NCBI RefSeq assembly: GCF_001014975.1
Contig: NZ_BBXA01000013.1
Coordinates: 248,001 to 312,000, forward strand
From: Novosphingobium sp. MD-1
GTDB lineage: Bacteria; Pseudomonadota; Alphaproteobacteria; Sphingomonadales; Sphingomonadaceae
Direction of reading: 5' to 3'
DNA: 64,000 nt
Shown: positions 53,941-62,192 of the stretch, one piece after another
Position numbering within the stretch: the stretch's first letter is position 1
How the letters are laid out: every line of letters starts with the position of its first letter
The notes under the pieces: model-generated
Databases searched by the model: none
Told to the model about the DNA's origin: nothing
The model's input: only the letters and a program-made list of their open reading frames with translations
Program-made: the position numbers and the translations under genes

Positions 53941-54957
53941 ATGATCACAATCGACGGATCGGAAGGCGAAGGCGGCGGGCAGATGGTGCGCAATTCATGT
54001 GCGCTGTCGCTCGTAACCGGCGAGCCGTTCCGCATCAGCAACATTCGTGCAAACCGCTCGAAGCCCGGCCTCATGCGGCAGCATGTGACCGCGGTGGAAG
54101 CCGCGTGCGTGATTTCGGGTTCGGAATGCGCCGGCCTCGCCGTCGGCGGGTCCGAGCTGGAATTCCGCCCCGGCCGGGCGGTCCCCGGCGAGTATCTGTT
54201 CGCCGTTGGCACGGCAGGATCGACCGGCCTTGTACTCCAGACCATTCTGATGCCGCTCATTCTTGCTGACGGTCCGTCGCGCCTTGTCCTCGAAGGCGGC
54301 ACGCACAACATGCTGGCGCCACCGTTCGACTTCATCGAGCGGACTTTTCTCCCGGTCATCAACCGCATGGGACCGACCGTTTCCGCACGGCTCGTCCGGC
54401 ACGGCTTCTATCCGCGCGGCGGTGGACGGATCGAGGTCGACATAGTCCCGGCGCCATTGGTCCCCATAGATTGCACCACGCGCGGCGAGCAACTGGGTGT
54501 TGCCGGACACGCGGTTTACACAGGTCTGCCGTCCGAGATCGCCGAACGCATGTTGGCGCGCGCCAGGCGCGACCTGGCCGCTTGGTCCGACGACGCCTTT
54601 GTGGTGCGCGAACTCCCGGCTGAACAGGGGCCGGGCGTGATCCTGATGTTGGAGGCGCGTTACGCCAACGTCACCGAAGTCGTGAGCGGTTTCGGCCAGC
54701 TTGGCGTCCCTGCGGAAAGCCTGGCGAAGACTGCCGCTGCGCGCATGAAAGGCTACATCGCGACCTCGGCATTTGCAGGACCGTATCTCGCTGACCAATT
54801 GGTCCTGCCTTTCGTGCTGGCAAGTGGTGGCGCTTTCACGACCGTGAAACCCAGCCAGCATACGCGCACGGCTATCGACATCGCCAGGCGCTTCACGGGG
54901 CGGCGGATCGAACTGACAAGGCAGGGCGATGGCGAGCATCTGTTCTCCATCGGGTGA
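53941..54957 (+). CDS. rtcA: RtcA RNA 3'-terminal phosphate cyclase
   Basis: 338 residues. The start SEGEGGGQMVRNSCALSLVT and ANRSKPGLMRQHVTAVEAA are family signatures; the adenylated His is in KPSQHTRTA (His307). RtcA uses ATP to convert RNA 3'-phosphate to the 2',3'-cyclic form that RtcB can use. Last gene of the RtcR operon; its TGA touches the stop of the convergent prfH without a gap. Confidence 0.94.
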   Translation: MITIDGSEGEGGGQMVRNSCALSLVTGEPFRISNIRANRSKPGLMRQHVTAVEAACVISGSECAGLAVGGSELEFRPGRAVPGEYLFAVGTAGSTGLVLQTILMPLILADGPSRLVLEGGTHNMLAPPFDFIERTFLPVINRMGPTVSARLVRHGFYPRGGGRIEVDIVPAPLVPIDCTTRGEQLGVAGHAVYTGLPSEIAERMLARARRDLAAWSDDAFVVRELPAEQGPGVILMLEARYANVTEVVSGFGQLGVPAESLAKTAAARMKGYIATSAFAGPYLADQLVLPFVLASGGAFTTVKPSQHTRTAIDIARRFTGRRIELTRQGDGEHLFSIG

Positions 54958-55578
54958 TTATGCTTTCAGCACAAATTTGCTTCCGGTGTAGGCCCTGACC
55001 GCATTGCCGCGTTCAAGCTCTTGATGGGCCTGCCACTGGGATCGGCGCGCATCATCTTTGGCCTGTCCGCGCCGCTCGTCCAGCATGATCGCCAGTTTCA
55101 GCCGCGCCAGCTTGCGGTTCGCGTGCTGGGATCGCTGTTCCTGCGCTGTGGCGACAAGACCCGTTGGCCGATGGGTGGCCCGCACCGCGCTGTCGGTCTT
55201 GTTGACGTGCTGGCCACCCGGCCCGCTGGCGCGCATTGCCTGATATTCGATATCGTCCTCTCGCAGGTCGCTGATGGTTTCGGGCTCCGGCGCCAGAGCC
55301 ACGCCCACGAACCAGTTGCGCCGCTTGTGTGTCGGGCGAAAGGGGCTGTTGCCGATCCACAGGTTGGTGCCAATGCGTTGGGCGGCAAAGGGTGAGGCCC
55401 CATCGCCCACGATGCGCAGCAGGATCGAGGGCGACAAATCTTCCGCCCCATCGAGCAACTCGCATTCCAGCCCGATGCCCTTTGCCTCACGCGCAAAAGC
55501 ACGTGCCAATTGTGCCACCACCCAACGGCATTCCTGCGGACCTTTGCCCGCCGTGATGTGCAGGATCACCTCGCTCAT
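54958..55578 (-). CDS. prfH: PrfH, class I release factor-like rescue protein
   Basis: 206 residues. The peptidyl-tRNA hydrolysis loop RASGPGGQHVNKTDSAVRAT has GGQ at 121-123; the codon-recognition domain of RF1/RF2 is missing, as is normal for PrfH. Recent work links PrfH with a companion RtcB (RtcB2) to release and repair of ribosomes with cleaved 16S rRNA. The ATG overlaps the rtcB2 stop (ATGA). The frame runs further upstream but only inside rtcB2. Confidence 0.92.
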   Translation of the reverse strand: MSEVILHITAGKGPQECRWVVAQLARAFAREAKGIGLECELLDGAEDLSPSILLRIVGDGASPFAAQRIGTNLWIGNSPFRPTHKRRNWFVGVALAPEPETISDLREDDIEYQAMRASGPGGQHVNKTDSAVRATHRPTGLVATAQEQRSQHANRKLARLKLAIMLDERRGQAKDDARRSQWQAHQELERGNAVRAYTGSKFVLKA

Positions 55579-56675
55579 GCTGCCCTCGTCTTGTAGCTGA
55601 GAAGGGGGCGCAGCTTGGCAATGACGCGGATCAGCCCTGCCTGTTCCAGATCCGTGATGACCATGCCAATGTCCTTGTACGCATCGGGCGCTTCCTCGAA
55701 AATCAGGCGGCGGTCTTCGCAGATCACATGGCTGCCAAGGCTCGTACGCTGCATATCGGCCACCTTGAAGCGGCGGGACAAGCGGGCGTGGGCATCCTTG
55801 CGACTCCACTTACGCCCCGCGCCGTGGGCCAGCGAATGGAGGGCATGATCCGCGCCATCGACAATGGGCTCGGCCAGATAGCTGAAATCCCCGCGCGAGC
55901 CGGGGATGGTCACCAGCCCCTTGTCAGCGGGGGCGGCCCCCTTGCGATGCAGCCACCCGCCTTGATGCGGGGTGACGCTGTTGTGGCAGATGTCCAGCAC
56001 ACAGCGACCATCAAGGCCAAGGCTATCGCAAAAGCGCACAGCGATGATCTGGCGGTTGAGGGTGGCCCAGCCCAAGGCCGCATCGTGGTCGGACAGATAG
56101 GCTTGGGCTTGCGAGCTATTAGCCGGGATGCCTTGGCTGATGTCAGGCTGGCGATGCGCCTGCAAGACAGCCTGCCCCAGCCCACGCGATCCGCTGTGGA
56201 CCATCATCCACACCCGATCCTGCGCCAAGCCCAATGCAGCAAAGCGCTCCTCATTTGCTACCGCCTCAATGCGCTGGAATTCGACGAAGTGGTTGCCCCC
56301 GCCGATGGTACCCAGCGCAGGACTGACCAAACTGGGCGGCAATCCGGCCTCGACCAGAGCCGCGGCGCCATCGCCCGCCCAAGGCCCATCCAGTCCGTGC
56401 AACTTGCGCTCTACCGCGCCGAGCCGAAACTTGCGCAAAGGCAAGTCCGTCTCCCACAGCGCCATGCCACAGCCGATGTCGCTGCCCACCAAATGGGGCC
56501 AGATGTGGGTAGGAGACCAAAAAGCCGCGCCCACCGCGATGCCATTGCCGGCATGGAGATCGGGCAGTCCGACGACGCGCGCCATGCCGCCATAGCGTGC
56601 GCTGGCATCAAGCTGGTCCAGCGCTAGAGGGTCGAAACGCGAGGGATCGGCGGCGATCAGAGTTATGTCGCTCAT
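55575..56675 (-). CDS. rtcB2: RtcB2, RtcB-like ligase paired with PrfH
   Basis: 366 residues, shorter than the RtcB at 52671. Conserved sites: DLHAGNGIAVGA, Cys69 in GSDIGCGMAL, GTIGGGNHFVEF, HSGSRGLGQ, ICHNSVTPHQ and the guanylation site LAHGAGRKWSRKDA. It therefore keeps ligase residues. In other bacteria this paralogue reseals 16S rRNA cut in the decoding centre. Operon order here is conserved hypothetical, rtcB2, prfH, all with ATGA overlaps. Confidence 0.9.
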   Translation of the reverse strand: MSDITLIAADPSRFDPLALDQLDASARYGGMARVVGLPDLHAGNGIAVGAAFWSPTHIWPHLVGSDIGCGMALWETDLPLRKFRLGAVERKLHGLDGPWAGDGAAALVEAGLPPSLVSPALGTIGGGNHFVEFQRIEAVANEERFAALGLAQDRVWMMVHSGSRGLGQAVLQAHRQPDISQGIPANSSQAQAYLSDHDAALGWATLNRQIIAVRFCDSLGLDGRCVLDICHNSVTPHQGGWLHRKGAAPADKGLVTIPGSRGDFSYLAEPIVDGADHALHSLAHGAGRKWSRKDAHARLSRRFKVADMQRTSLGSHVICEDRRLIFEEAPDAYKDIGMVITDLEQAGLIRVIAKLRPLLSYKTRAA

Positions 56676-57160
56676 CGCAGGCCTCCCTTGCCGTGGATCT
56701 GTCCGGCGGCCAGCCATGTCTCAAGTTGCTTCATATCCTTGAGGATGCCGTCTCGTGGATCAACAAACAGCTCCCGTCGGCGGAACCACTGGCCCTTGCG
56801 GCCAAGAACCTGCCCCTCGAACATCCACTCGCCGCCACGCCCGATCGAGATACGCGTCAGAACGAAGTCCTCAATATGCTGGCGCACGTGCATTTTGACG
56901 GTGCTGCCCGTGTCGAGGCTGGCGCAAATCTCGCTGAAGACGGCGTCCCAATAGCGCCCGCGCTGGCGGCGCAAGTAGCGCAGCAGCGGGGCAAGGTTTT
57001 CATTGAGCATCTTGGTGTAGGGCGCACCGATGCGAACATGGCGCTTGAGCCCGATATGCTTCGTGTCGGCGTGAGGCATCCTTTTCAGTTTGGGCGAGGC
57101 AGCGTGCCGTGCGCCCCAGCGAGGGCGTTCGACAATCACCTTGAACATGTCATCGCGCAT
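56672..57160 (-). CDS. Conserved hypothetical protein heading the rtcB2-prfH operon
   Basis: 162 residues starting MRDDMFKVIVERPRWGARHA, with KMLNENLAPLLRYLRRQRGR, YWDAVFSEICASLD and a late FVDPRDGILKDMK. It is rich in Arg and Lys and has no membrane segment, so RNA binding is possible. From memory, proteins with the MFKVIVERPR start and LNENLAPLRRYL block occur in several phyla without a known function. Its stop overlaps the rtcB2 ATG (56672-56675), implying joint production with the repair ligase. I start at the ATG at 57160. Confidence 0.75.
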   Translation of the reverse strand: MRDDMFKVIVERPRWGARHAASPKLKRMPHADTKHIGLKRHVRIGAPYTKMLNENLAPLLRYLRRQRGRYWDAVFSEICASLDTGSTVKMHVRQHIEDFVLTRISIGRGGEWMFEGQVLGRKGQWFRRRELFVDPRDGILKDMKQLETWLAAGQIHGKGGLR

Positions 57161-57238
57161 GATGCACCTCCCCAAAGAGAGGAGCAGCGAGGACGAAAAA
57201 TTTGGAAAAATCAGCGGCGCGAAGGCCGCGGAAAGCAA

Positions 57239-57340
57239 TCAGGCGAGACGCGTCGCCCGTGAGAGAATTGCCCATGCAATCTGTTCCTGAACACAGGGAA
57301 ATAAGAAGTGGCATTTGTGGCGTGCGAATGCTGCGCGCAT
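57239..57340 (-). CDS. Possible 33-residue leader peptide gene
   Basis: On the minus strand GAGGAAAGGAGAAGACC directly precedes ATG 57340, a near-perfect ribosome site with 6-nt spacing. The frame encodes 33 residues (MRAAFARHKCHFLFPCVQEQ then IAWAILSRATRLA) and stops at 57239, 78 bp before the conserved hypothetical gene. It may be a translated leader for the rtcB2-prfH operon. No homologues known to me. The rest of 57,161-57,460 shows no clear promoter. Confidence 0.35.
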   Translation of the reverse strand: MRAAFARHKCHFLFPCVQEQIAWAILSRATRLA

Positions 57341-57460
57341 GGTCTTCTCCTTTCCTCGGTTTAAGAACAGGCCGGATTTGGCTGAACGGGCCGGTAGTTC
57401 AGATTGACCTTTTCGGCAAGGCGCTCAAAAACATCCGCAGATTTTCGCCAGAGGCGTTGC

Positions 57461-57784
57461 TTGAAAACCATACTGTTCATTTGCAGCCAGAATCGCCTGC
57501 GCAGCCCTACAGCCGAACAAGTTTTCGCCCATTATCCGGGATTGGAGGTCTCTTCTGCGGGCACCAACCACGATGCTGAAAACCCACTGACCGCTGAACT
57601 GGTGTCATGGGCCGACATCATCGTGGTGATGGAAAAGCAGCATCGCGCCAAACTGCAACGACGATTCCGCAAGGCCCTGCGCGGGCAACGGATTATCTGT
57701 CTGGATATCCCCGACGATTATGCCTTCATGCAACCTGAACTCGTCGAACTGCTCAAGACACGCATGGCGCGCCATCTGCCCTGA
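57461..57784 (+). CDS. Small low-molecular-weight protein-tyrosine phosphatase-like protein
   Basis: About 107 residues from a TTG with GAGGCG upstream. The phosphatase loop is CSQNRLRSPT (Cys-x5-Arg), followed by SSAGTNHDAENPLTAELVSW and ADIIVVMEKQHRAKLQRRF, and the late DIPDDYAFMQPELVELL. This matches the short 'predicted protein tyrosine phosphatase' group (COG4551 type). It diverges from the rtcB2-prfH operon. Substrate unknown; the location near RNA repair may be meaningful. Confidence 0.75.
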   Translation: MKTILFICSQNRLRSPTAEQVFAHYPGLEVSSAGTNHDAENPLTAELVSWADIIVVMEKQHRAKLQRRFRKALRGQRIICLDIPDDYAFMQPELVELLKTRMARHLP

Positions 57785-57792
57785 GCATTTTA

Positions 57793-57839
57793 TGAATGAA
57801 CGACAAGTTTGGGTTGAGCCACCGGAGGCACTGAACGTC
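57793..57839 (+). repeat. Right copy of a 47-bp dispersed repeat
   Basis: TGAATGAACGACAAGTT, 21 variable bases, CTGAACGTC. Same blocks, spacing and strand as at 42246-42292; 25 of the 26 bases in the two blocks agree. Confidence 0.5.
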
Positions 57840-58489
57840 TACTTTAGAGGCGGAGCGTGACGCCGGCACGCTGGCGGCGGCTATCGCCATTCCCGCGCAA
57901 AAACCTGGCTTGGCGGACACGATAACATTGCGGCCATTCGTTTTTTGCGCAATTCATAGCCTCATGAATTGGCCATCGCTCCCAACCCAAGGCTTTCTGG
58001 CAGGGCGATCCGCGAAAATGGATGACGTTGACCAAGGTAACGCGGTTTTCTGCCAGCAATCGTCGGAAGGGGCGCAGCCTAGCGCTCTTGACGTTTTGAT
58101 CCCGCAATACGCTTTGTGGCGCGGCGAAGACGGCGATCTGCCAAGCATTCTCGTTCAAGCCGAGGCACATATTCATGACCCACAAGGCGATCCCATTTTC
58201 GGGCTGAGAACTTTTGACGGCAACGCATTGGTCGCAGATGGCAGCGAGGTGGTTTTGCTGGGGCAGAATTTGCCGGATTAGGCAGCGAAGCGTCCGCTGC
58301 CCCGCCATTGGCGCCGAGCGGCGATGCTTGGGCGTCGTTGTAAGCCGCCGCTTGCCGCCTCTCCCCAGAAGATGAACGAAGGAGCGGTTTGGTGGCCGGC
58401 CCCCAGGCCGTGCAACGTCCCCTTTGAAGGCGGTAATTCCCACCGCGGCGGACTGGACGAACCCGACCAACCCCTGTCGTTCCCTTCCT
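57840..58489. other. Gene-poor stretch next to IS remnant
   Basis: Several open frames exist on both strands but none has a recognisable domain, ribosome site or consistent codon bias. The stretch lies between the phosphatase gene and an IS3 fragment and is probably decayed mobile DNA. I see no promoter, RNA gene or repeat in it. Confidence 0.5.
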
Positions 58490-58570
58490 GGCCTCGGCGA
58501 CCGGCGTTCCCACTTCTGCCTGGTGCAGCGCAAACGCGATCTGCTCCGCTGTGAACTTCGACTTCTTCAT
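58490..58570 (-). mobile_element. IS3-family OrfA N-terminal fragment
   Basis: From ATG 58570 on the minus strand MKKSKFTAEQIAFALHQAEV then GTPVAE matches the start of IS3-group OrfA; the rest does not follow. Upstream, around 58625-58652, CCCTGTCCCTGGAAATGCC (minus strand) looks like an IS3 terminal repeat region. Confidence 0.65.
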
Positions 58571-58662
58571 GCAAAACCTCCAGCTGCGCGCAGCTTCGAT
58601 TTTGCGAGATTCCTCTCATTCCCGCTGGAGGCATTTCCAGGGACAGGGTCAAACATCCTCTA

Positions 58663-59157
58663 TCAGAGGCAGTAGAAGTCCAGCACGGTGGGGATGGTAT
58701 CGTTGAGCAGCACGATCGTCTTGCCAGCGATCAGCCAGCGCTCGCCTTCGCGCCGCAACGCGTGCCGGTAGTGCCCGAAAAAGGTATGCGTCCGGCCTGA
58801 TCGCTTGTCGAACAGATTGACCGCGAAATTCGACGCGACTTGCGCGCTCGCTTCGTCGGCCCTCACCAGCCTGACGTTGGTTATCAGGTGGACGGCTCGG
58901 ATGCGCGGAGTGGAGGCCACCGATTGCCCGGAGCGCACCCGCCAGACGCGATCGGCCAGGTTGTTGCGCCCTTTGTAATAGATCAGCGAGAGTTCCGTAT
59001 CGGGATCGGTGGTTGTCTCGGTCTCGTTCTTCCACGCCGGGATCCAGAAGCAGGCATCTTCCGCATAGAGATCCAGCCAATCGTCCCAGCGGCTTTCATC
59101 CAGGCATTCCGCTTCGCGATAGAGGATCGCTTCGGCATCTTTCAGCGACAGGGTCAT
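58663..59157 (-). CDS. Aromatic ring-hydroxylating dioxygenase small (beta) subunit
   Basis: 164 residues with the NTF2-like fold of dioxygenase beta subunits: EAECLDESRWDDWLDLYAED, ACFWIPAWKNETETTTDPDT, HLITNVRLVRADEASAQVAS, and the C-terminal GKTIVLLNDTIPTVLDFYCL. It stabilises the alpha3beta3 hexamer. Its ATG overlaps the stop of the large-subunit gene. No ferredoxin or reductase gene is present in the window. Confidence 0.9.
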   Translation of the reverse strand: MTLSLKDAEAILYREAECLDESRWDDWLDLYAEDACFWIPAWKNETETTTDPDTELSLIYYKGRNNLADRVWRVRSGQSVASTPRIRAVHLITNVRLVRADEASAQVASNFAVNLFDKRSGRTHTFFGHYRHALRREGERWLIAGKTIVLLNDTIPTVLDFYCL

Positions 59158-60518
59158 TGGCCGATCACTCCCGCCATGCGGCGCGCCCATTCGCGATAGT
59201 AGCTCTGGAACAGCGTCTCGTCGCCAAGCTGCGCATCGGCCAGCACGCTGCGCGCGGGCTTCATGTCGATCAGGTCCGAGAAGGGGTTGCCCCCGGCCTT
59301 GCTGGCGGTGGTGCCCCGGGAATAGCCTTGCAGCCAGGGCTCGACGCGGCTGGCGAAGCCGCGCTGGCAGTTCTCGTAGCTTACGGTGTCGTCGGGCGTG
59401 GCCATGCCGCTGGGGTTGAAGAAATCCTCGTACTGGCGGATCCGCTGGCGCCGCGCCTGCGCGCTTTCGCCCTTGGGGGCGATGCACCAGGTGCGCATTT
59501 CGGTGAGGTCGGGTGCCAGCGGGCGGATGACGCGCAACTGGCTCGATGCGTTTTCGGCGATCTGCAGGTTGGGGAAGATCGACAGGTTGCGCATGTTGAA
59601 CATCCAGTCGCGCTTGGCGGCGCCGTGGCGTTCGGCCAGCGCTTCGGCCTGTTCGAACAGCGGCAGCGCCTCGGTCACGCCGAAAATGCCCCAGTTCAGC
59701 ACGTGGCCGTGCGGGAAGCTGAAGCTGCCGCCAGCCACGCCCTGCGCGTCCTCGCGCCAGTAATCGCTGCTTTCCCACACCGATTTCACCGCGACGCCGG
59801 TGTTGGCGGTCTGCCGCTGTTCGAGGATGCGGATGTAGGAAGGGTGCGTCGAGGTGAAGTGATAGGCGTCGGAGCAGTTTTCGAGCTGCAGCTTCCAGTT
59901 GGCCTGGAACGTGAAGGTGACGGCGCCCGGCACCAGTTCGAAGCCATCCGGGCCCTGGTCGGCAACGAGGTCCAGCAGCTTCGCCGCTTCGCCCAGATGC
60001 GTTTCGAGCGGCGGCACGTCGGCATCGAGGCTGCCGAACAGGAAGCCGCGATATTCGCCGAACGCGGGCAGGGCGGGCAGGTCGTGGCTCTGCGCATCGA
60101 AGCTCTCGGCATAGCAGCCGGCGCGCTTCAGTTTCACGCTCTTGTTGCGGCCCGCGCTGTCGAAGCTCCAGCTGTGGTAAGGGCACACGTGCAGGCGCGC
60201 ATTGCCGGCCAGCGTCTGCGCCACGCGCGATCCGCGATGCGGGCAGGAATTGACGAAGGCCCCGAGCGCGCCACTCCCATCGCGGCTGACCAGCACGGGC
60301 ACGCGGCCGATATCGGTGGTGAAGAAGTCGTGCGGATCGCGCGCCTGATCGGCGATGCCGAGGAACACCCATCCGCTTTCGAAGATCCGCCGCATTTCCA
60401 GATCGAACACGCCGGGATCGTCGAAGATCGCCCGGCTGACGCGGAAGATGCCTTCGTCGGGGCGGTCGTCGATCAGGTCCGAAAGGCGTCCGGTGAACAT
60501 TGTCCTTGTCCCGTTCAT
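59154..60518 (-). CDS. Rieske-type ring-hydroxylating dioxygenase large (alpha) subunit
   Basis: 454 residues. The Rieske cluster ligands are Cys92 and His94 (CPHRGS) and Cys112 and His115 (CPYHSW). The mononuclear iron site has His220 and His225 in NCSDAYHFTSTHP. The enzyme adds O2 across an aromatic ring as a cis-diol using electrons from a separate reductase. ATG 60518 is preferred; ATG 60500 is possible. It follows the benzoylformate decarboxylase gene by 25 bp, so benzoate- or phenyl-derived substrates are plausible. Confidence 0.9.
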   Translation of the reverse strand: MNGTRTMFTGRLSDLIDDRPDEGIFRVSRAIFDDPGVFDLEMRRIFESGWVFLGIADQARDPHDFFTTDIGRVPVLVSRDGSGALGAFVNSCPHRGSRVAQTLAGNARLHVCPYHSWSFDSAGRNKSVKLKRAGCYAESFDAQSHDLPALPAFGEYRGFLFGSLDADVPPLETHLGEAAKLLDLVADQGPDGFELVPGAVTFTFQANWKLQLENCSDAYHFTSTHPSYIRILEQRQTANTGVAVKSVWESSDYWREDAQGVAGGSFSFPHGHVLNWGIFGVTEALPLFEQAEALAERHGAAKRDWMFNMRNLSIFPNLQIAENASSQLRVIRPLAPDLTEMRTWCIAPKGESAQARRQRIRQYEDFFNPSGMATPDDTVSYENCQRGFASRVEPWLQGYSRGTTASKAGGNPFSDLIDMKPARSVLADAQLGDETLFQSYYREWARRMAGVIGQ

Positions 60519-60543
60519 GGTGTCCCGCTCATGGCAGTTCCCG

Positions 60544-62100
60544 TCAATCGACCAGCACTTCGACCAGCGTTGGCCCTCGTGCCGCGAAGGAAGCGGCAAG
60601 CGCGCCGTCAAGCGCTTCTAACGTATCGACGCGCGTGGCCGAAACGCCCTGGCCCCGGGCAAGCGCGCAGAAGTCGATATCGTCGAGCGCCGTCCCCAGC
60701 GTCTGCTGCAAGCCGAAGTGGCGGCCGAAGTTGATCAGCGCCTCGTAGCGCCGGTTGTTCACGATCACGAAGCTGATCGGCAGGCCCAGTTGCGCGGCCG
60801 ACCACAGCCCTTGAATGGCATACATGCTCGATCCATCGCCCAGAATGGCGATGACCTTGGCATCGGGGCGACCCAGCGCGACACCGATCGAGGCTGGCAG
60901 TCCGTGGCCAAGCCCCCCGCTGGCGCAGGTGAAGAAGCCGCCCGCATCCAGGATCGGGAGATGATCGTGCATGGCGCCACGGCTGGATGGCGCTTCCTCC
61001 ACGATCACCGACCCGGCCGGCCGCAGGCGGGCGATCTGCTGGAGCAGGTAAGCGTCGGTCAGCCCGGAGGCCGCGAGCGGCGCGGGAATTTCGCGGCCGG
61101 CCGGCCGCGTGCGTGCCTTCGGCGCCGGGCCTCCCAGCAGCCGCGCCAATGCGCTTTTGGCATCGGCGATCACGGCCGCGCCATCGGGCGCCCAGCTAGC
61201 CACCGCGATGGAATCGACGATGTGGTAGAGTTGCGCGCCTTCCGGCAGGTGCGGTCCAAACCCCTCGGTGTGGTAAAGCGACAAGGGGCCGCCCACGACC
61301 AGGATAAGATCGTGCCCCGAAAGGTCGTGGACGATTGCTTCCCGGCCCGGGTTGAGAAAGCCCGCGAACAGGGGATGCCGCTCGGGAAAGACCTCGCGCG
61401 CGGCGAACGGCGCGGCCCAGACCTTGGCCGAATGGCGTTCCGCCAGCGCGATCGCTTCCTGCCACGCGCCATCGCGCGCGATGCCAGCACCCAGCACGAA
61501 GGCCGGGGCGTTTGCCCGCGCCAGCACGCCGGCGATCTCGTCCAGCAGCAGCGGGTCGCCGGGATTGCGAGCGACCACGCGGCGCGGCGCGATCGGATCG
61601 CAGGGCTGGTCCCAGTCATCCACCGGTACAGAAACGAACGTGGGGCCGCACGGCGGCTCCATCGCGACGTAATAGGCGCGCGCGATCGCGGCCGGCACAT
61701 CCTGCGCGCGCGCGGGCTCGACCGCCCATTTCACGTAAGGGCGCGGAAATTCGGTGGGGCGTTCGGCGAAGAGGAACGGTTCGAACGGCAGGATCGATCG
61801 TGCCTGCTGCCCTGCCGTCACCACCAGCGGGGTCTGGTTCTTGAACGCTGTGAACAGGTTGCCGAGCGAATGGCCCACGCCGGCCGCCGAGTGCAGGTTG
61901 ACCAGCGCGGCATTGCCGGTCGCCTGGGCAAAGCCATCGGCCATGCCCATCACGATCGATTCCTGCAGCCCCAGGATATAGCGGAAGTCCTCAGGAAAAT
62001 CCCGGAACATCGGCAGCTCGGTCGACCCCGGATTGCCGAACACCGTGGCCATGCCCAGCGTGCGTAGCAGCGAAAGCGTTGCATCGCGAACCGTGTGCAT
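60544..62100 (-). CDS. mdlC: Benzoylformate decarboxylase (ThDP-dependent)
   Basis: 518 residues. Active-site positions agree with Pseudomonas putida benzoylformate decarboxylase: Ser26 in NPGSTELP, Glu47 in GLQESIV, His70 in NLHSAAG, and His277 in LSLYHTEG near the His281 position. The ThDP motif is GDGSSMYAIQ then NNRRYEA. The enzyme converts benzoylformate to benzaldehyde and CO2 in mandelate breakdown. Divergent from a LysR regulator at 62193 and probably co-transcribed with the dioxygenase genes. The other mandelate-pathway genes are not in this window. Confidence 0.85.
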   Translation of the reverse strand: MHTVRDATLSLLRTLGMATVFGNPGSTELPMFRDFPEDFRYILGLQESIVMGMADGFAQATGNAALVNLHSAAGVGHSLGNLFTAFKNQTPLVVTAGQQARSILPFEPFLFAERPTEFPRPYVKWAVEPARAQDVPAAIARAYYVAMEPPCGPTFVSVPVDDWDQPCDPIAPRRVVARNPGDPLLLDEIAGVLARANAPAFVLGAGIARDGAWQEAIALAERHSAKVWAAPFAAREVFPERHPLFAGFLNPGREAIVHDLSGHDLILVVGGPLSLYHTEGFGPHLPEGAQLYHIVDSIAVASWAPDGAAVIADAKSALARLLGGPAPKARTRPAGREIPAPLAASGLTDAYLLQQIARLRPAGSVIVEEAPSSRGAMHDHLPILDAGGFFTCASGGLGHGLPASIGVALGRPDAKVIAILGDGSSMYAIQGLWSAAQLGLPISFVIVNNRRYEALINFGRHFGLQQTLGTALDDIDFCALARGQGVSATRVDTLEALDGALAASFAARGPTLVEVLVD

Positions 62101-62192
62101 GATCTTGCTGTTCCCCGTTCTTCGCCCGTCTTATCGGCCGACAAGGCAACCGCCGCCATTGCGGAATTTTGCAAAAGTCATAAAGATTATGC

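Noticed and set aside
57844..58533. Minus-strand frame of 229 codons
   Set aside because: No domain, no ribosome site and biased composition, next to IS debris; treated as decayed DNA.
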